36,944 nt of DNA from an uncultured Collinsella sp. (GTDB taxonomy: Bacteria; Actinomycetota; Coriobacteriia; Coriobacteriales; Coriobacteriaceae), in the NCBI GenBank assembly GCA_900543615.1, contig UQSC01000006.1:1-36944 (forward strand). Direction: 5' to 3'. Shown in pieces: positions 16,779-25,162 of this stretch (position 1 is the stretch's first letter; each line of letters begins with the position of its first letter). Below the pieces are notes generated by a model. The model was given only the letters and a program-made list of their open reading frames with translations, had not been told where the DNA came from and did not search any database. The position numbers and the translations under genes were made by a program.

Positions 16779-17404
16779 GGCTCATCGTTGTCGACGACGA
16801 CCGCTTGGTGGTCGATTCGCTCAAGATTATCTTGGGCGCCCAGCCGCAGATCGAAGTGGTGGGCACCGGTGCCAACGGCAACGATGCGGTGGCGCTCTAC
16901 GCCGAGCACGCACCCGATATCGCGCTGCTCGACATCCAGATGCCGGGACGCGACGGCCTTTCGGCCGCGCGCGAGATCCTTGAGCACGACCCTGCGGCGC
17001 GCGTGGTGTTTCTGACGACATTCTCGGATGACGAATACATTGTGTCGGCGCTCAAACTGGGCGCGCGCGGCTACTTGATTAAAACCGACGTCGCTGCCAT
17101 CCCTCCCGCGTTGGCACAGGTCATGGATGGCAAACGCGTGCTCGAGGGCAAGGCGATCGAGGACGTCGATTTTGACGGAACGGACGTTGAGGCGGGCACG
17201 CCCCGCCGGCCTGCGGCCTTTGTCAGCCTAACCGACCGCGAGTTCGAAGTCGCCGAGCTCATCGCCCGCGGCCTCGATAACAAGGAGATTGCCGCCACCG
17301 CCTATATGGGCGAAGGCACCGTACGCAACCACATCAGCTCAATCCTTGCCAAAATGGGCCTGCGCAACCGCACCCAAATCGCCATCGCCTATCTGCGAGG
17401 GTAA
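16775..17404 (+). CDS. LuxR/NarL-family response regulator
   Basis: The 209-residue regulator has a receiver domain (about 1-118) with acidic pocket DDD at 7-9, phospho-acceptor Asp53 in LLDIQMPGRDG, Thr81/82 in FLTTFSDDEY and Lys103 in YLIKTD. After a linker it has a LuxR-type HTH (about 148-209): LTDREFEVAELIARGLDNKE and GTVRNHISSILAKMGLRNRT. The start overlaps the kinase stop by four bases, so the pair is co-translated. It most likely regulates the divergent ABC exporter genes and possibly itself. Confidence 0.93.
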   Translation: MRLIVVDDDRLVVDSLKIILGAQPQIEVVGTGANGNDAVALYAEHAPDIALLDIQMPGRDGLSAAREILEHDPAARVVFLTTFSDDEYIVSALKLGARGYLIKTDVAAIPPALAQVMDGKRVLEGKAIEDVDFDGTDVEAGTPRRPAAFVSLTDREFEVAELIARGLDNKEIAATAYMGEGTVRNHISSILAKMGLRNRTQIAIAYLRG

Positions 17405-17465
17405 TTACCCAACGGCCAACCGCTCCGGCAGAGCAAAATAGCTGTTATCGATTTAATGCCATTTC

Positions 17466-17617
17466 AAAACTATGCCGGTTTACTACGATAAAAACGAGAT
17501 TCCCGACCACGCGTGATTTTTTCGCAAAACTACAAGCCGTCTACCTGCGGTTTTGGTTTTGCCGAATGCGGTGTGGTTAGGAGTAGGCGATTTATCGTAG
17601 TAAACCGACATAGTTTT
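17466..17617. repeat. Nested inverted-repeat element, copy 1 (MITE-like)
   Basis: The 152-bp element has 27-bp terminal inverted repeats (17466-17492 and 17591-17617) differing at one base; the arms contain GGTTTACTACGATAAA. The core contains TCTACCTGCGGTTTTGG, able to pair with a CAAAAC upstream, and GCCGAATGCGGTGTGG. The core recurs nearly unchanged in the copy at 24565 and more loosely at 17706. No transposase is encoded, and short reading frames inside are by-products of the repeat. It lies after the response regulator. Confidence 0.8.
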
Positions 17618-17705
17618 GTTCGGGCGGCCCCGCACGAGTGCCTCCGCCAGCCTCGCGGGACCAAAATGATCCGTTTTCTTCCGCCCGCGGAGATCGGTTG
17701 ACGGT

Positions 17706-17873
17706 GCCTGCCACGAAATCGGCCCATCTACTACGTTTGACTCGATACCCCTGACCATACCTTCGTTTTGAACAAAAACGCAGGCGTTCTACCTGCGGTT
17801 TTGTTTTCGCGCTTTTCGGCATGGTTGGGGGTAAGGGGCTAAACGTAGTAGATGGGCCGGTTTCGTGGCAGGC
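17706..17873. repeat. Nested inverted-repeat element, copy 2 (diverged arms)
   Basis: The 168-bp element has 33-bp terminal inverted repeats (17706-17738 and 17841-17873) with one mismatch, containing GGCCCATCTACTACGTTT. Inside is a second hairpin: CAAAAACGCAGG and CCTGCGGTTTTG around CGTTCTA. The core TCTACCTGCGGTTTTG and ATGGTTGGGGGTA are shared with the other copies. It begins 89 bases after copy 1. Confidence 0.8.
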
Positions 17874-17890
17874 CCTTCTCGCCTACGCAC

Positions 17891-17931
17891 AAAAGCGCCG
17901 CCACGGAGGAGGGAGATGCCTCCGTGGCGGC
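17891..17931 (-). terminator. Second terminator downstream of the surface-protein gene
   Basis: A perfect 13-bp stem (GCCGCCACGGAGG / CCTCCGTGGCGGC) at 17897-17931 with a 9-nt loop is followed on the minus strand by GCTTTTG. Confidence 0.75.
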
Positions 17932-17969
17932 TGGGGGTAGGAGTAGGTCGGGATTTAGCCCTGCCGGCC

Positions 17970-17993
17970 GCCCGGGGCCTTTTGGCCCCGGGC
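17970..17993 (-). terminator. Hairpin immediately after the surface-protein gene
   Basis: A perfect 10-bp GC stem (GCCCGGGGCC / GGCCCCGGGC) with loop TTTT starts 14 bases after the stop at 18007. It has no T-tract of its own and probably works with the hairpin at 17891-17931. Confidence 0.6.
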
Positions 17994-18006
17994 GCTGTCG
18001 ACGTGC

Positions 18007-21000
18007 CTAGCGCTTACGGATACCCCAGACTAGGGCTCCGACGCCGGCCATGGCTATGACGAATGCCATGAGCAGTGCGGCGGCCTGCTGGTCACCCGTG
18101 GTGGGCAGGAAGCCCTTAACCGTCTTGACGATATTCGTCACGGTCTTGGGCGTGCCGGGATCGGGCGTCGGCACGGGCGTCTCGGGCTTCTTGTACGTGT
18201 TGTTGAACACGATGCCCTCGACACTCTTGTCGCCCTTGGTAAAGGCAACGCTCGCCTTGAGGTTGCCCTCGCCGTCGTCGACCACGTTGACGGTCGCGGT
18301 AAAGACGGACTTGTCGTAGGTCATACCGGCCTCGTCGCCCTTGACCTCGCTGATGGTGTAGACGTACGTACCAGGCTCGTCGTACTCGAACTTGTCGAAG
18401 CTGATCTTGCCGTCGGCATCGTTGGCGACGGTGGACTCGGCGTCCTCGCCAACGAGCTTAAAGCTAAACTCGTCCTTCTTGAGTTCGCGTCCCTCGAGCA
18501 CCTTGATGGCGCCGATGGAAACCTGCGTGGGCATGGCGTGATACTTGTTGGTAAAGCCAGCCGACTCGGTGGTTCCCTCGAGCTTGTGCGTCGCGGCCAG
18601 CGTGCCATCGCCGTTGTCGGAGACGGTGGTCACGACGGTGTAGGTCATGCCGTCATAGGTGACGCCCTTGTACAGGCCGAGCGCATTGGGGCAAGCCTCG
18701 CGCAGCGTGTACGTGTGCGTGCCGGGTGCCTCGTAGCGGATCGGGCTCAGCGTAACGTTGCCGTTGGCGTCGTTGGTGCCACTAGCGACAGTCACGCCGT
18801 CCTCGAGCAGCTCAAACGTGAACTCGCCAGCTGCAAGGTCGCGGCCGGTCAGACGCTTAACCGTCTTGACCTGATCGGTCACGGAAGAGTCGGTGGGCGC
18901 CACGCCGTAGGTGTTGGTGAACGTGAAGTCCGCACCGTCGTCGCCGTTGCGCACGACGCTCAGATGTCCGGCGCCGTCGTCGGTCACGGTGTAGGAAACC
19001 TTGCGCGCGGCGTTGGCGTCGTTGGTCACGCCAGGGGCGCTACCAGACTCGGCCACCGTGTAGGTAAAGGTATGCGAGCGCAGGGCGGTGGGGGCTGCGG
19101 GCTCGGACTCGTCGTTGGACTCATCGGTCTCGGCAGCGTCGGCGTCAACCTCGGCCTCATCGGTGTTGGCTTCGGCATCGCTCGATGCGTCGTCAGAAGC
19201 ATCGGTCGTCACGCCCAGGGCGCGGTTGAGGGCATCGAGCGTAAAGTGGATCTTGCCAAAGTCCACGTTGCCGGCCGTGTCGTTGGTCGCAGTCGTATGC
19301 TCGGGCATCGGGGCGCCCGCCTCGTCGGCGGTCACGGTAAAGGTGAACTTACCCGTGATATCGGCCGGGGTCAGGCCCTCGGCAGCCTGGAGTTTCTTGG
19401 TGCCGGCGAGTGCGGCATCCACGGCATCGGCGCCGTAGACGTTCTCGAACACGGGCTCGACGCCACCGTAGTCAGGCTTTGCCGTCAGGGTACCGTCGCC
19501 GTTGTCGACGACGATGACCTTAAAGCTAAAGCTCGACTTCGCGGCGGTAATGCCCTGGTCGGCCAGCAAGTTCGTGTACTCAAAGGCCGTGTAGTTGATA
19601 GTCCACGCAAGCTTGCCGTCCATGTCGGTGCGGATGGCGCGCCCGGTGCTTACCAGGTCAGCGAGCATCTTGGTGTCGTAATGCAGCGTGCCAAAGCTCA
19701 CCTGGCCGTTATAGTTGAACGCCGGCGTGCCACTGATGGCTTCCGTCTCGCCCGCATAGGCGATGCCAAAGTAGAACTCGCCGTCGGCCAGCGGACGGCC
19801 GGTCAGGGTCTTGGTGGCGACAATCTGTGCAGAAACGCCCGGGTTATCGGTCGATGCGCTATAGCTGTTTTCGAACGGGACCAGAGCGCTCTCAACCTTG
19901 TTCTCGCCGCTCTTGTGGATTGTCTCGTGCGTGCCCTCGGGACCGCCGGAGACGGTCGTCGTAGCGGTGAGCGTGCCGGCGCCATCGTCAGCGATAGTGA
20001 TCGTCACCGTGCGCTCGGCGCTGTCGTAGGTGTAGCCAGGCTGATTGTCGTCCTTCTCCGCCACGGTGTATTTGAAGGTCTTACCGGCGTCAACCTGCGT
20101 AAACTTGACCTCATGGCCAGCCAGAATGTCAATCAGGCCGACTGTTGCCTCTGCCGTTGCAGGAGACTTGTACACGTTGGCGCCCTCATGCAAGCCGAGT
20201 GCGTTGGCCGAAGCCTCGTCGGCGGGCGTCACGGTAAAGGTGAACTGGCCCTCGGTCATGGGACGTCCGGAGAGGGTCTTGCTGAGCTTAAGGCCGCCGG
20301 CCGCGGCGTAATCGAGCTCAGTGCGGTACGTGTTGGTGAAGTGGCCGTTTTCCTTCTTGGTGACGTTGGCGGTCAGCTTGCCCTCGCCGTTCTCGGTCAC
20401 GGTCACTTCGGCGGTCGCGACACGTCCGTCATACGTCATGCCAGCCGCGTTGCCTGCGTTCTCGCGGATCTCATACTTGTAGGTTCCGGCAGCCGTGTAG
20501 CGGATCTTGCCGAAGTTGATGGCTGCGATGCCGTCCTTCGCGTCCTTCTTGCTCACGGTCACGGTTGCGGGGTCGGGCAGCGGGGTGCCCTCGGCGGCGG
20601 TAATGGTAAAGCTGAACTCGTCGGAGCCCGTCCAAGCGCGACCATCGACAGCCTTGCTCAGGCCAAAGTCGAGCTCTGCATCGAGCGGGGTCACGCTATA
20701 GGTGTTCTTGAAGGTCGCAGACGTGGCGTCCTTCAGGACATGCTCGGCCTTAAGTGTGCCGTCGCCGTTGTCCGTGATGGTGGTCTCGATAGCGTACTCG
20801 GCATCACTGTAGGTGATGCCCTTGCTGGTGGTTCCGCCCTTGACCTCGCGCAGCGTGTAGGTGTGCTTGCCGGCCTTGTCGTACTTCACGGCGCTCATCG
20901 TGATGTTGCCTTCGGCATTGTTGGTGCCGGTGGCGACGACCTTGGCGTCCTCGCCCTCGCCCTCGACGAGCTCGAAGGAGAACTCGCCGTCCTTGAGGTC

Positions 21001-24000
21001 GCGGCCGGTCAGGAACTTGGTCGCGGTGATCTGGTCGGTGACGCTCGTCTCGACAGGCGTCACGCTGTAGATATTGGTGAACGTAAAGGCTGCGTTGCCA
21101 TCCGGCTTGCGGGACACACTCAGTTTGCCCTTGCCGTCATCGGTCACGGTGAAGGAAACCTCGTGCGACAGCTTGGTGTCGTTGGTCACGCCAGCGACCT
21201 CGCCGGACTCGGTCACGGTGTAGGTAAAGGTGTGCTCGCGCTTCTCGGGCTTCTTGCCCAGAGCCTTGTTGAGGTCGTCGAGCGTAAAGGTGATCTTGCC
21301 AAAGTCGACCTTGCCCTTGGCATCATTGGTCACGCTCGCGTTCGCGGGCATGGGTGTGCCCTCTTCACCGGTCACGGTAAAGGTGAACTTGCCGGTAATG
21401 TCAGCCGGGGTCAGGCCATCAGGAACCTGCAGATTCTTCTTGCCAACAAGCGATGCCTCGGCAGGCGCGGCAGTATAGGCGTTCACGAACTCGTTGCCGG
21501 CGTCGCCGTAGTCAGCCGTCGCCGTCAGGGTACCATCGCCGTTGTCGACAACGGTTACATATGCGTCAATTGCCGACACGGCAGCGCTCACGCCCGCAGG
21601 CAGCTTGCCGGTCTGCTCGGCAGCAGTGTAGCGAATGGTCCACGTGGGCTTGTCTGAGCTATCGTCAAACGACGCCTTCTCTTCCTCGACCAGCTTGGCA
21701 AGCGACTCGGTCGTATACGTCAGCGGACCGAACTCAACCTCGCCGCCCTTGTTGGTTGCATCCAGCAGAACCTCGTCGTGCTCCGCATAGCTCAGCGCAA
21801 ACTTAAATTCGTCATCGGCCATCGGGCGCCCCGTGAGCTTTTTGGTTGCCTCAAGAGTCAGCGGGGTTTCCGTCTTGGCGCTATAGGTGTTCTTGAACTC
21901 GGCCTCGCCCGAGATCTTTTCAACGTCAGCCTTAAGCCCACCTGTGGCCTTAACCGCCACGGTCACCTTGAACGTGGCAACGTTCTTGCTGTAGGTGATG
22001 CCACCGGCGTCGCCCTTGACCTCGCGGACCTCATAGGTGTACTTGCCCGGCTTGTTGTAGGTGATCTCGCCGAAGTCGATAGCCGCCTTGCCCTTGTCTA
22101 GGTCAGCCTTGTGCACGATCGCAGTCGCGAGCACAGGCATCGGGGCATCGTTTTCGGACGTCGCAGCGAGTTCGAACTTAAACTCGTCCGCATCTGTCCA
22201 GTCGCGGCCCTCGAGCACCTTGGTCAGGCCAAAGCTCGCCCTGGTATCCACCGTTGCCGGCGTCACGTTAAAGCTGATCTTGCCGTTGTTGCCCAGGTAG
22301 GAATTGATATGCGTCGCGGCCGCCTTGGCGGACACGTTGTTCCACTTGGGGTTGAGAACGTCAGTCGCGGTACCAGTGCTGTTGCTCTTCTTGGTGGTAT
22401 GGAGCTCGTCGATAAAGGCCAGACGCGCGGTTCCCACGCTAAACGAAAGGTTGTCGTCCTCGTCGTGAACTATGGCGCCGTCAAGCTTCGCAGCGTCGCC
22501 GCCGATAAACTCGATGACGGCGGTGGCGGGCTTGGCCTCGCCGTTTTCGCCCTTTTCCTCAAACTCATCCTTGTAGTAATAGGTGCCGGTAGCTGCCAGC
22601 GAATTCTTTGCAGGCTGTGTGCAGTCCTTGTCCGCGTAAATGGGAGTCTGCTTCTGGAAATAGTAATAGCGGTTGGTGTCGGCAGGCTCAAAGTTCGCGA
22701 TCGTATCGCCCAGCGCGCCAGCGTTCCACTTGTTCGCGTAGAAGTTTACGGTCTTGGAGCCGTCCTTCGCGGTGGTCGTATTGCTCTTAATGTAATCCTC
22801 AAGCCCCACTACCTGCTCGGGTGTAAACAGGTTATCGAGCGCGTCTTTCTTAACGCTTGAGGTGTAGCTCACCTGAACAGGCTCAGTATCGTCGACCGTA
22901 AGTACGCCATCATTGATCTTAAAGTGGCGCAGCGGAATCAGCGACGCAGGAATCTTAACCGTTACGATATCGCCGGATTGGGGCTTACCCTTTTCGGCAC
23001 GCTGAACGGTGATGACCAGGTTCGCAGCCGCACCAGTAAATGAATAGGTGTCGACATTGCCCTTGGTACTCTTTGCCGGGTTGGTAAACTTCTCGCCGTT
23101 GTACACGACAGACGTAAAGTCGTCGACCTGCATAAAGTCGCCCAGCTCATCGGTAAACGTGATGTAGCCGGACTTATGCTCGCCATAACCGCTGTGAACT
23201 TCTGTCGGGTAACCAGTTTGGATAATGCTTCCCGAAATCTCTTCGAAGATTTTCTCGAGCTCAGAGGCGCTGGTTGCCGACTTGTAGTAGCTGGCATCGG
23301 CAACGGGGTCGCCGAAATTAACGCTCCAGTCAACCGTTCCAAAAAAGCCATAGCTAACGGACGATGAAGCATTCGGGTAGTTGCTCGACACGGCATGCAT
23401 AAACTTGTTCGCGTTGCTCGTGTCATTGTTTGTTGGATTGTCACTCGGCTTTGCGCCGCTGAAGATTCCGATGGTGTAAATGGTCGCCCCGCCGCTCTTT
23501 ATAGTCTTGGCGGTATTGATGGCATCCTTAGCGACCTCGAACTCGAAACCATTAGAACTCGTAGGAGAGCCGTCGGTGAAGAACACAACGATCTTCTGGG
23601 CATCCGCGCGATTAGACGAAATGTCCTCGGCCAGCTGCAGGCCATAGTCAGCGTGCGTGGCACCGGCAGGCGCAATGGAATTGATCGTTTTCTTAAGGCT
23701 CTTTGCGCCATCGACCGAGCACGTCGTCAACCCTTGCATTGTCTGCGAGTAGTTGTAGGTGTTGCGGCCTTCGCGATAGGTATCATTACCGACCTCATCG
23801 CCCTTCTTCTTGCCTGCAAACTTAACGATGGCAACCTGATGCTGCTTGTTTTCATCCTCGATCTTCTCGTTTTGCTTGGCGATGGTACCGATGAAGCTGT
23901 TGGCGGCATTCTTGAGCGCAACGATGCGCTTGGTGGAATCTCCACCGCCCATAGGGTCATCCATCGAGCCAGAAGCGTCCAGCACCATCACGATGTCGAG

Positions 24001-24333
24001 CGGCTTGCCGGAAACCGTCGTATCGGATGTCGAAGAGATAGCAGACAGCGTGGTCAGGAAATCCGAATCCCCGCTCTCGACTTTCTTGACCGTCTTATCG
24101 GTCCAGATTCGGCCGACGTTTTGGGTTGTTACTTCCTTGCCGTCATAGCCGCCAGCCCAGAACTTCCAGTTGTTACTGGTGTCAGGGTCGACTATCTTAT
24201 CGATCACCGTCGGTCCGTCCATTCCGGTGCTGGACCTGGCGTTGGCCTCGGGCAGCATGGCGAATGCTGCGGCTGGCAATACCAGCACTACGGCCAGTAT
24301 CACCGCCAAGAGACCCCTCGTGTACTTACCCAT
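18007..24333 (-). CDS. Giant LPTTG-anchored surface protein: vWA domain plus about ten Spy0128-like isopeptide repeats
   Basis: The 2108-residue protein has a signal peptide (about 1-32) and a von Willebrand A domain (about 112-370). Its MIDAS is complete: DASGS at 119-123, Thr226 and Asp254 in FFTDGSP. A ~300-residue stalk region follows, then about ten pilin-like repeats (from ~698 to 2047). Each starts with a K-x-L-x-GR-like strand, has an internal YxxRE or YTVxE-type strand with Glu, and ends F-x-N-x-Y. Lys, Glu and Asn at these places form self-catalysed isopeptide bonds in Spy0128/FctA domains. The C-terminus has a Pro spacer, LPTTG at 2076-2080, a hydrophobic helix and RKR, the full sortase signal. 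A GAAGGGAG ribosome site lies five bases before the ATG. Repeats 2-4 are repeated as 7-9. It is probably an adhesin or pilus tip/shaft protein. No sortase or other pilin is present in the window. Confidence 0.92.
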   Translation of the reverse strand: MGKYTRGLLAVILAVVLVLPAAAFAMLPEANARSSTGMDGPTVIDKIVDPDTSNNWKFWAGGYDGKEVTTQNVGRIWTDKTVKKVESGDSDFLTTLSAISSTSDTTVSGKPLDIVMVLDASGSMDDPMGGGDSTKRIVALKNAANSFIGTIAKQNEKIEDENKQHQVAIVKFAGKKKGDEVGNDTYREGRNTYNYSQTMQGLTTCSVDGAKSLKKTINSIAPAGATHADYGLQLAEDISSNRADAQKIVVFFTDGSPTSSNGFEFEVAKDAINTAKTIKSGGATIYTIGIFSGAKPSDNPTNNDTSNANKFMHAVSSNYPNASSSVSYGFFGTVDWSVNFGDPVADASYYKSATSASELEKIFEEISGSIIQTGYPTEVHSGYGEHKSGYITFTDELGDFMQVDDFTSVVYNGEKFTNPAKSTKGNVDTYSFTGAAANLVITVQRAEKGKPQSGDIVTVKIPASLIPLRHFKINDGVLTVDDTEPVQVSYTSSVKKDALDNLFTPEQVVGLEDYIKSNTTTAKDGSKTVNFYANKWNAGALGDTIANFEPADTNRYYYFQKQTPIYADKDCTQPAKNSLAATGTYYYKDEFEEKGENGEAKPATAVIEFIGGDAAKLDGAIVHDEDDNLSFSVGTARLAFIDELHTTKKSNSTGTATDVLNPKWNNVSAKAAATHINSYLGNNGKISFNVTPATVDTRASFGLTKVLEGRDWTDADEFKFELAATSENDAPMPVLATAIVHKADLDKGKAAIDFGEITYNKPGKYTYEVREVKGDAGGITYSKNVATFKVTVAVKATGGLKADVEKISGEAEFKNTYSAKTETPLTLEATKKLTGRPMADDEFKFALSYAEHDEVLLDATNKGGEVEFGPLTYTTESLAKLVEEEKASFDDSSDKPTWTIRYTAAEQTGKLPAGVSAAVSAIDAYVTVVDNGDGTLTATADYGDAGNEFVNAYTAAPAEASLVGKKNLQVPDGLTPADITGKFTFTVTGEEGTPMPANASVTNDAKGKVDFGKITFTLDDLNKALGKKPEKREHTFTYTVTESGEVAGVTNDTKLSHEVSFTVTDDGKGKLSVSRKPDGNAAFTFTNIYSVTPVETSVTDQITATKFLTGRDLKDGEFSFELVEGEGEDAKVVATGTNNAEGNITMSAVKYDKAGKHTYTLREVKGGTTSKGITYSDAEYAIETTITDNGDGTLKAEHVLKDATSATFKNTYSVTPLDAELDFGLSKAVDGRAWTGSDEFSFTITAAEGTPLPDPATVTVSKKDAKDGIAAINFGKIRYTAAGTYKYEIRENAGNAAGMTYDGRVATAEVTVTENGEGKLTANVTKKENGHFTNTYRTELDYAAAGGLKLSKTLSGRPMTEGQFTFTVTPADEASANALGLHEGANVYKSPATAEATVGLIDILAGHEVKFTQVDAGKTFKYTVAEKDDNQPGYTYDSAERTVTITIADDGAGTLTATTTVSGGPEGTHETIHKSGENKVESALVPFENSYSASTDNPGVSAQIVATKTLTGRPLADGEFYFGIAYAGETEAISGTPAFNYNGQVSFGTLHYDTKMLADLVSTGRAIRTDMDGKLAWTINYTAFEYTNLLADQGITAAKSSFSFKVIVVDNGDGTLTAKPDYGGVEPVFENVYGADAVDAALAGTKKLQAAEGLTPADITGKFTFTVTADEAGAPMPEHTTATNDTAGNVDFGKIHFTLDALNRALGVTTDASDDASSDAEANTDEAEVDADAAETDESNDESEPAAPTALRSHTFTYTVAESGSAPGVTNDANAARKVSYTVTDDGAGHLSVVRNGDDGADFTFTNTYGVAPTDSSVTDQVKTVKRLTGRDLAAGEFTFELLEDGVTVASGTNDANGNVTLSPIRYEAPGTHTYTLREACPNALGLYKGVTYDGMTYTVVTTVSDNGDGTLAATHKLEGTTESAGFTNKYHAMPTQVSIGAIKVLEGRELKKDEFSFKLVGEDAESTVANDADGKISFDKFEYDEPGTYVYTISEVKGDEAGMTYDKSVFTATVNVVDDGEGNLKASVAFTKGDKSVEGIVFNNTYKKPETPVPTPDPGTPKTVTNIVKTVKGFLPTTGDQQAAALLMAFVIAMAGVGALVWGIRKR

Positions 24334-24385
24334 CGCGTCTCCCTTCTCGCGGTCTCAGACCTTGCATCAGCCTAAAGTTACGAAA

Positions 24386-24465
24386 TGAGACACAATTAGG
24401 GCAGGTGACACATGTTCCAGATTCGATTTTGGGCGTGAGACAAATGTCTCAACAAAGCTGAGACA
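24386..24465. promoter_or_regulatory. Cluster of TGAGACA sites upstream of the surface-protein gene
   Basis: TGAGACA occurs at 24386-24392, 24436-24442 and 24459-24465, and its complement TGTCTCA at 24445-24451. The middle pair makes a perfect palindrome TGAGACA-AA-TGTCTCA. The cluster lies 53-132 bases before the start codon, where an operator would be expected. The cognate regulator and the exact promoter are not recognised. Confidence 0.5.
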
Positions 24466-24564
24466 CGAGGGTTTTCGCAGGAAAACGGGTGCGATTCAAG
24501 ATTGACGGGACAAAAGGGCCCGTTTTCCTCCATCCCCGAGGGAGCAGTCGATGGCGCTCGCCAC

Positions 24565-24715
24565 AAAACTAGCCCATCTACTACGATAAAAACGAGGCCA
24601 CCAATCAAGCGTGACTTTTTCGCAAAATTGCAAGCCGTCTACCTGCGGTTTTGGTTTTGCCGAATGCGGTGTGGTTGGGGGTAGGCAATTTATCGTAGTA
24701 ATCCGGCATAGTTTT
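24565..24715. repeat. Nested inverted-repeat element, copy 3 (mosaic of copies 1 and 2)
   Basis: The 151-bp element has a core almost identical to copy 1 (TCTACCTGCGGTTTTGG, GCCGAATGCGGTGTGG) and a right arm of copy-1 type (24689-24715). The left arm contains AGCCCATCTACTACG, the copy-2 type, so the two ends no longer pair in the middle. About 45 bases before the left arm also resemble the flank of copy 2. It sits upstream of the surface-protein gene, next to the end of the hydrogenase operon. Confidence 0.75.
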
Positions 24716-24749
24716 GTTCACGGCGGCTCCACCGCGCGTTTAAGCGCGA

Positions 24750-24779
24750 GGCCGGCGGGGCATTTTCGCCCCGCCGGCC
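24750..24779 (-). terminator. Terminator of the ech operon
   Basis: A perfect 12-bp stem (GGCCGGCGGGGC / GCCCCGCCGGCC) with a 6-nt loop begins 34 bases past the echF stop. There is no T-tract. Between it and the stop is an imperfect ~22-base direct duplication starting CCCCATTCCAG that includes the gene's last codons. Confidence 0.6.
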
Positions 24780-24813
24780 CCCATTCCAGCGCTATACCAG
24801 CCCCATTCCAGAG

Positions 24814-25155
24814 CTACTCCGGCTTGGTTTCTACCGTGGGAGTCTTGTCCGCCGCAACTGGGGTGCGCGCGGTGTCCATAGTCAGGCAGTGCTTGGGGCA
24901 GCTTTCGATGCACTCACCACACACCACGCAGGCATACGGGTCGATCGACCAGGTACCACCCTTGCGATCGACCGCGAGCGCGCCCGCCGGGCAACGCCGC
25001 GCGCACATGCCGCAGCAGATGCACATATCCATGTCGTTGACGATATGCCCGCGCAGGCGCTCGGGTGCCGTCAGCTCCTCCTGCGGATAGCACACCGTGA
25101 CCGGTTGCTTGACCATAGAACCTAAGGCCGTCTTGGCAAATGTCAGCAAACTCAT
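24814..25155 (-). CDS. echF: Ech hydrogenase subunit EchF-like ferredoxin (NuoI/HycF family)
   Basis: The 113-residue protein has two complete [4Fe-4S] motifs: CICCGMCARRCP (about 45-56) and CVVCGECIESCP. The spacing and the N-terminal FAKTALGSM / VTVCYPQEE segment match NuoI/HycF-type subunits that dock on a membrane hydrogenase and pass electrons from soluble ferredoxin to the small subunit. It is the last gene of the operon, seven bases after echE. The ~20-residue polar tail is ordinary. A plain ferredoxin is less likely given position and order. Confidence 0.85.
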   Translation of the reverse strand: MSLLTFAKTALGSMVKQPVTVCYPQEELTAPERLRGHIVNDMDMCICCGMCARRCPAGALAVDRKGGTWSIDPYACVVCGECIESCPKHCLTMDTARTPVAADKTPTVETKPE

Positions 25156-25162
25156 GCCGCGC

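Noticed and set aside
17513..17701. Small proteins sharing FSQN-KPSTCGFGFAECGVV at 17513 and 24611
   Set aside because: Their similarity comes from the inverted-repeat DNA element they lie in. The copies end differently and have no ribosome sites.
18538..21657. Very long open frame (1039 codons) on the plus strand opposite the surface-protein gene
   Set aside because: It is the mirror of the repetitive, GC-biased adhesin coding strand. It has no ribosome site or family motif, whereas the minus-strand frame has a signal peptide, vWA and LPTTG.
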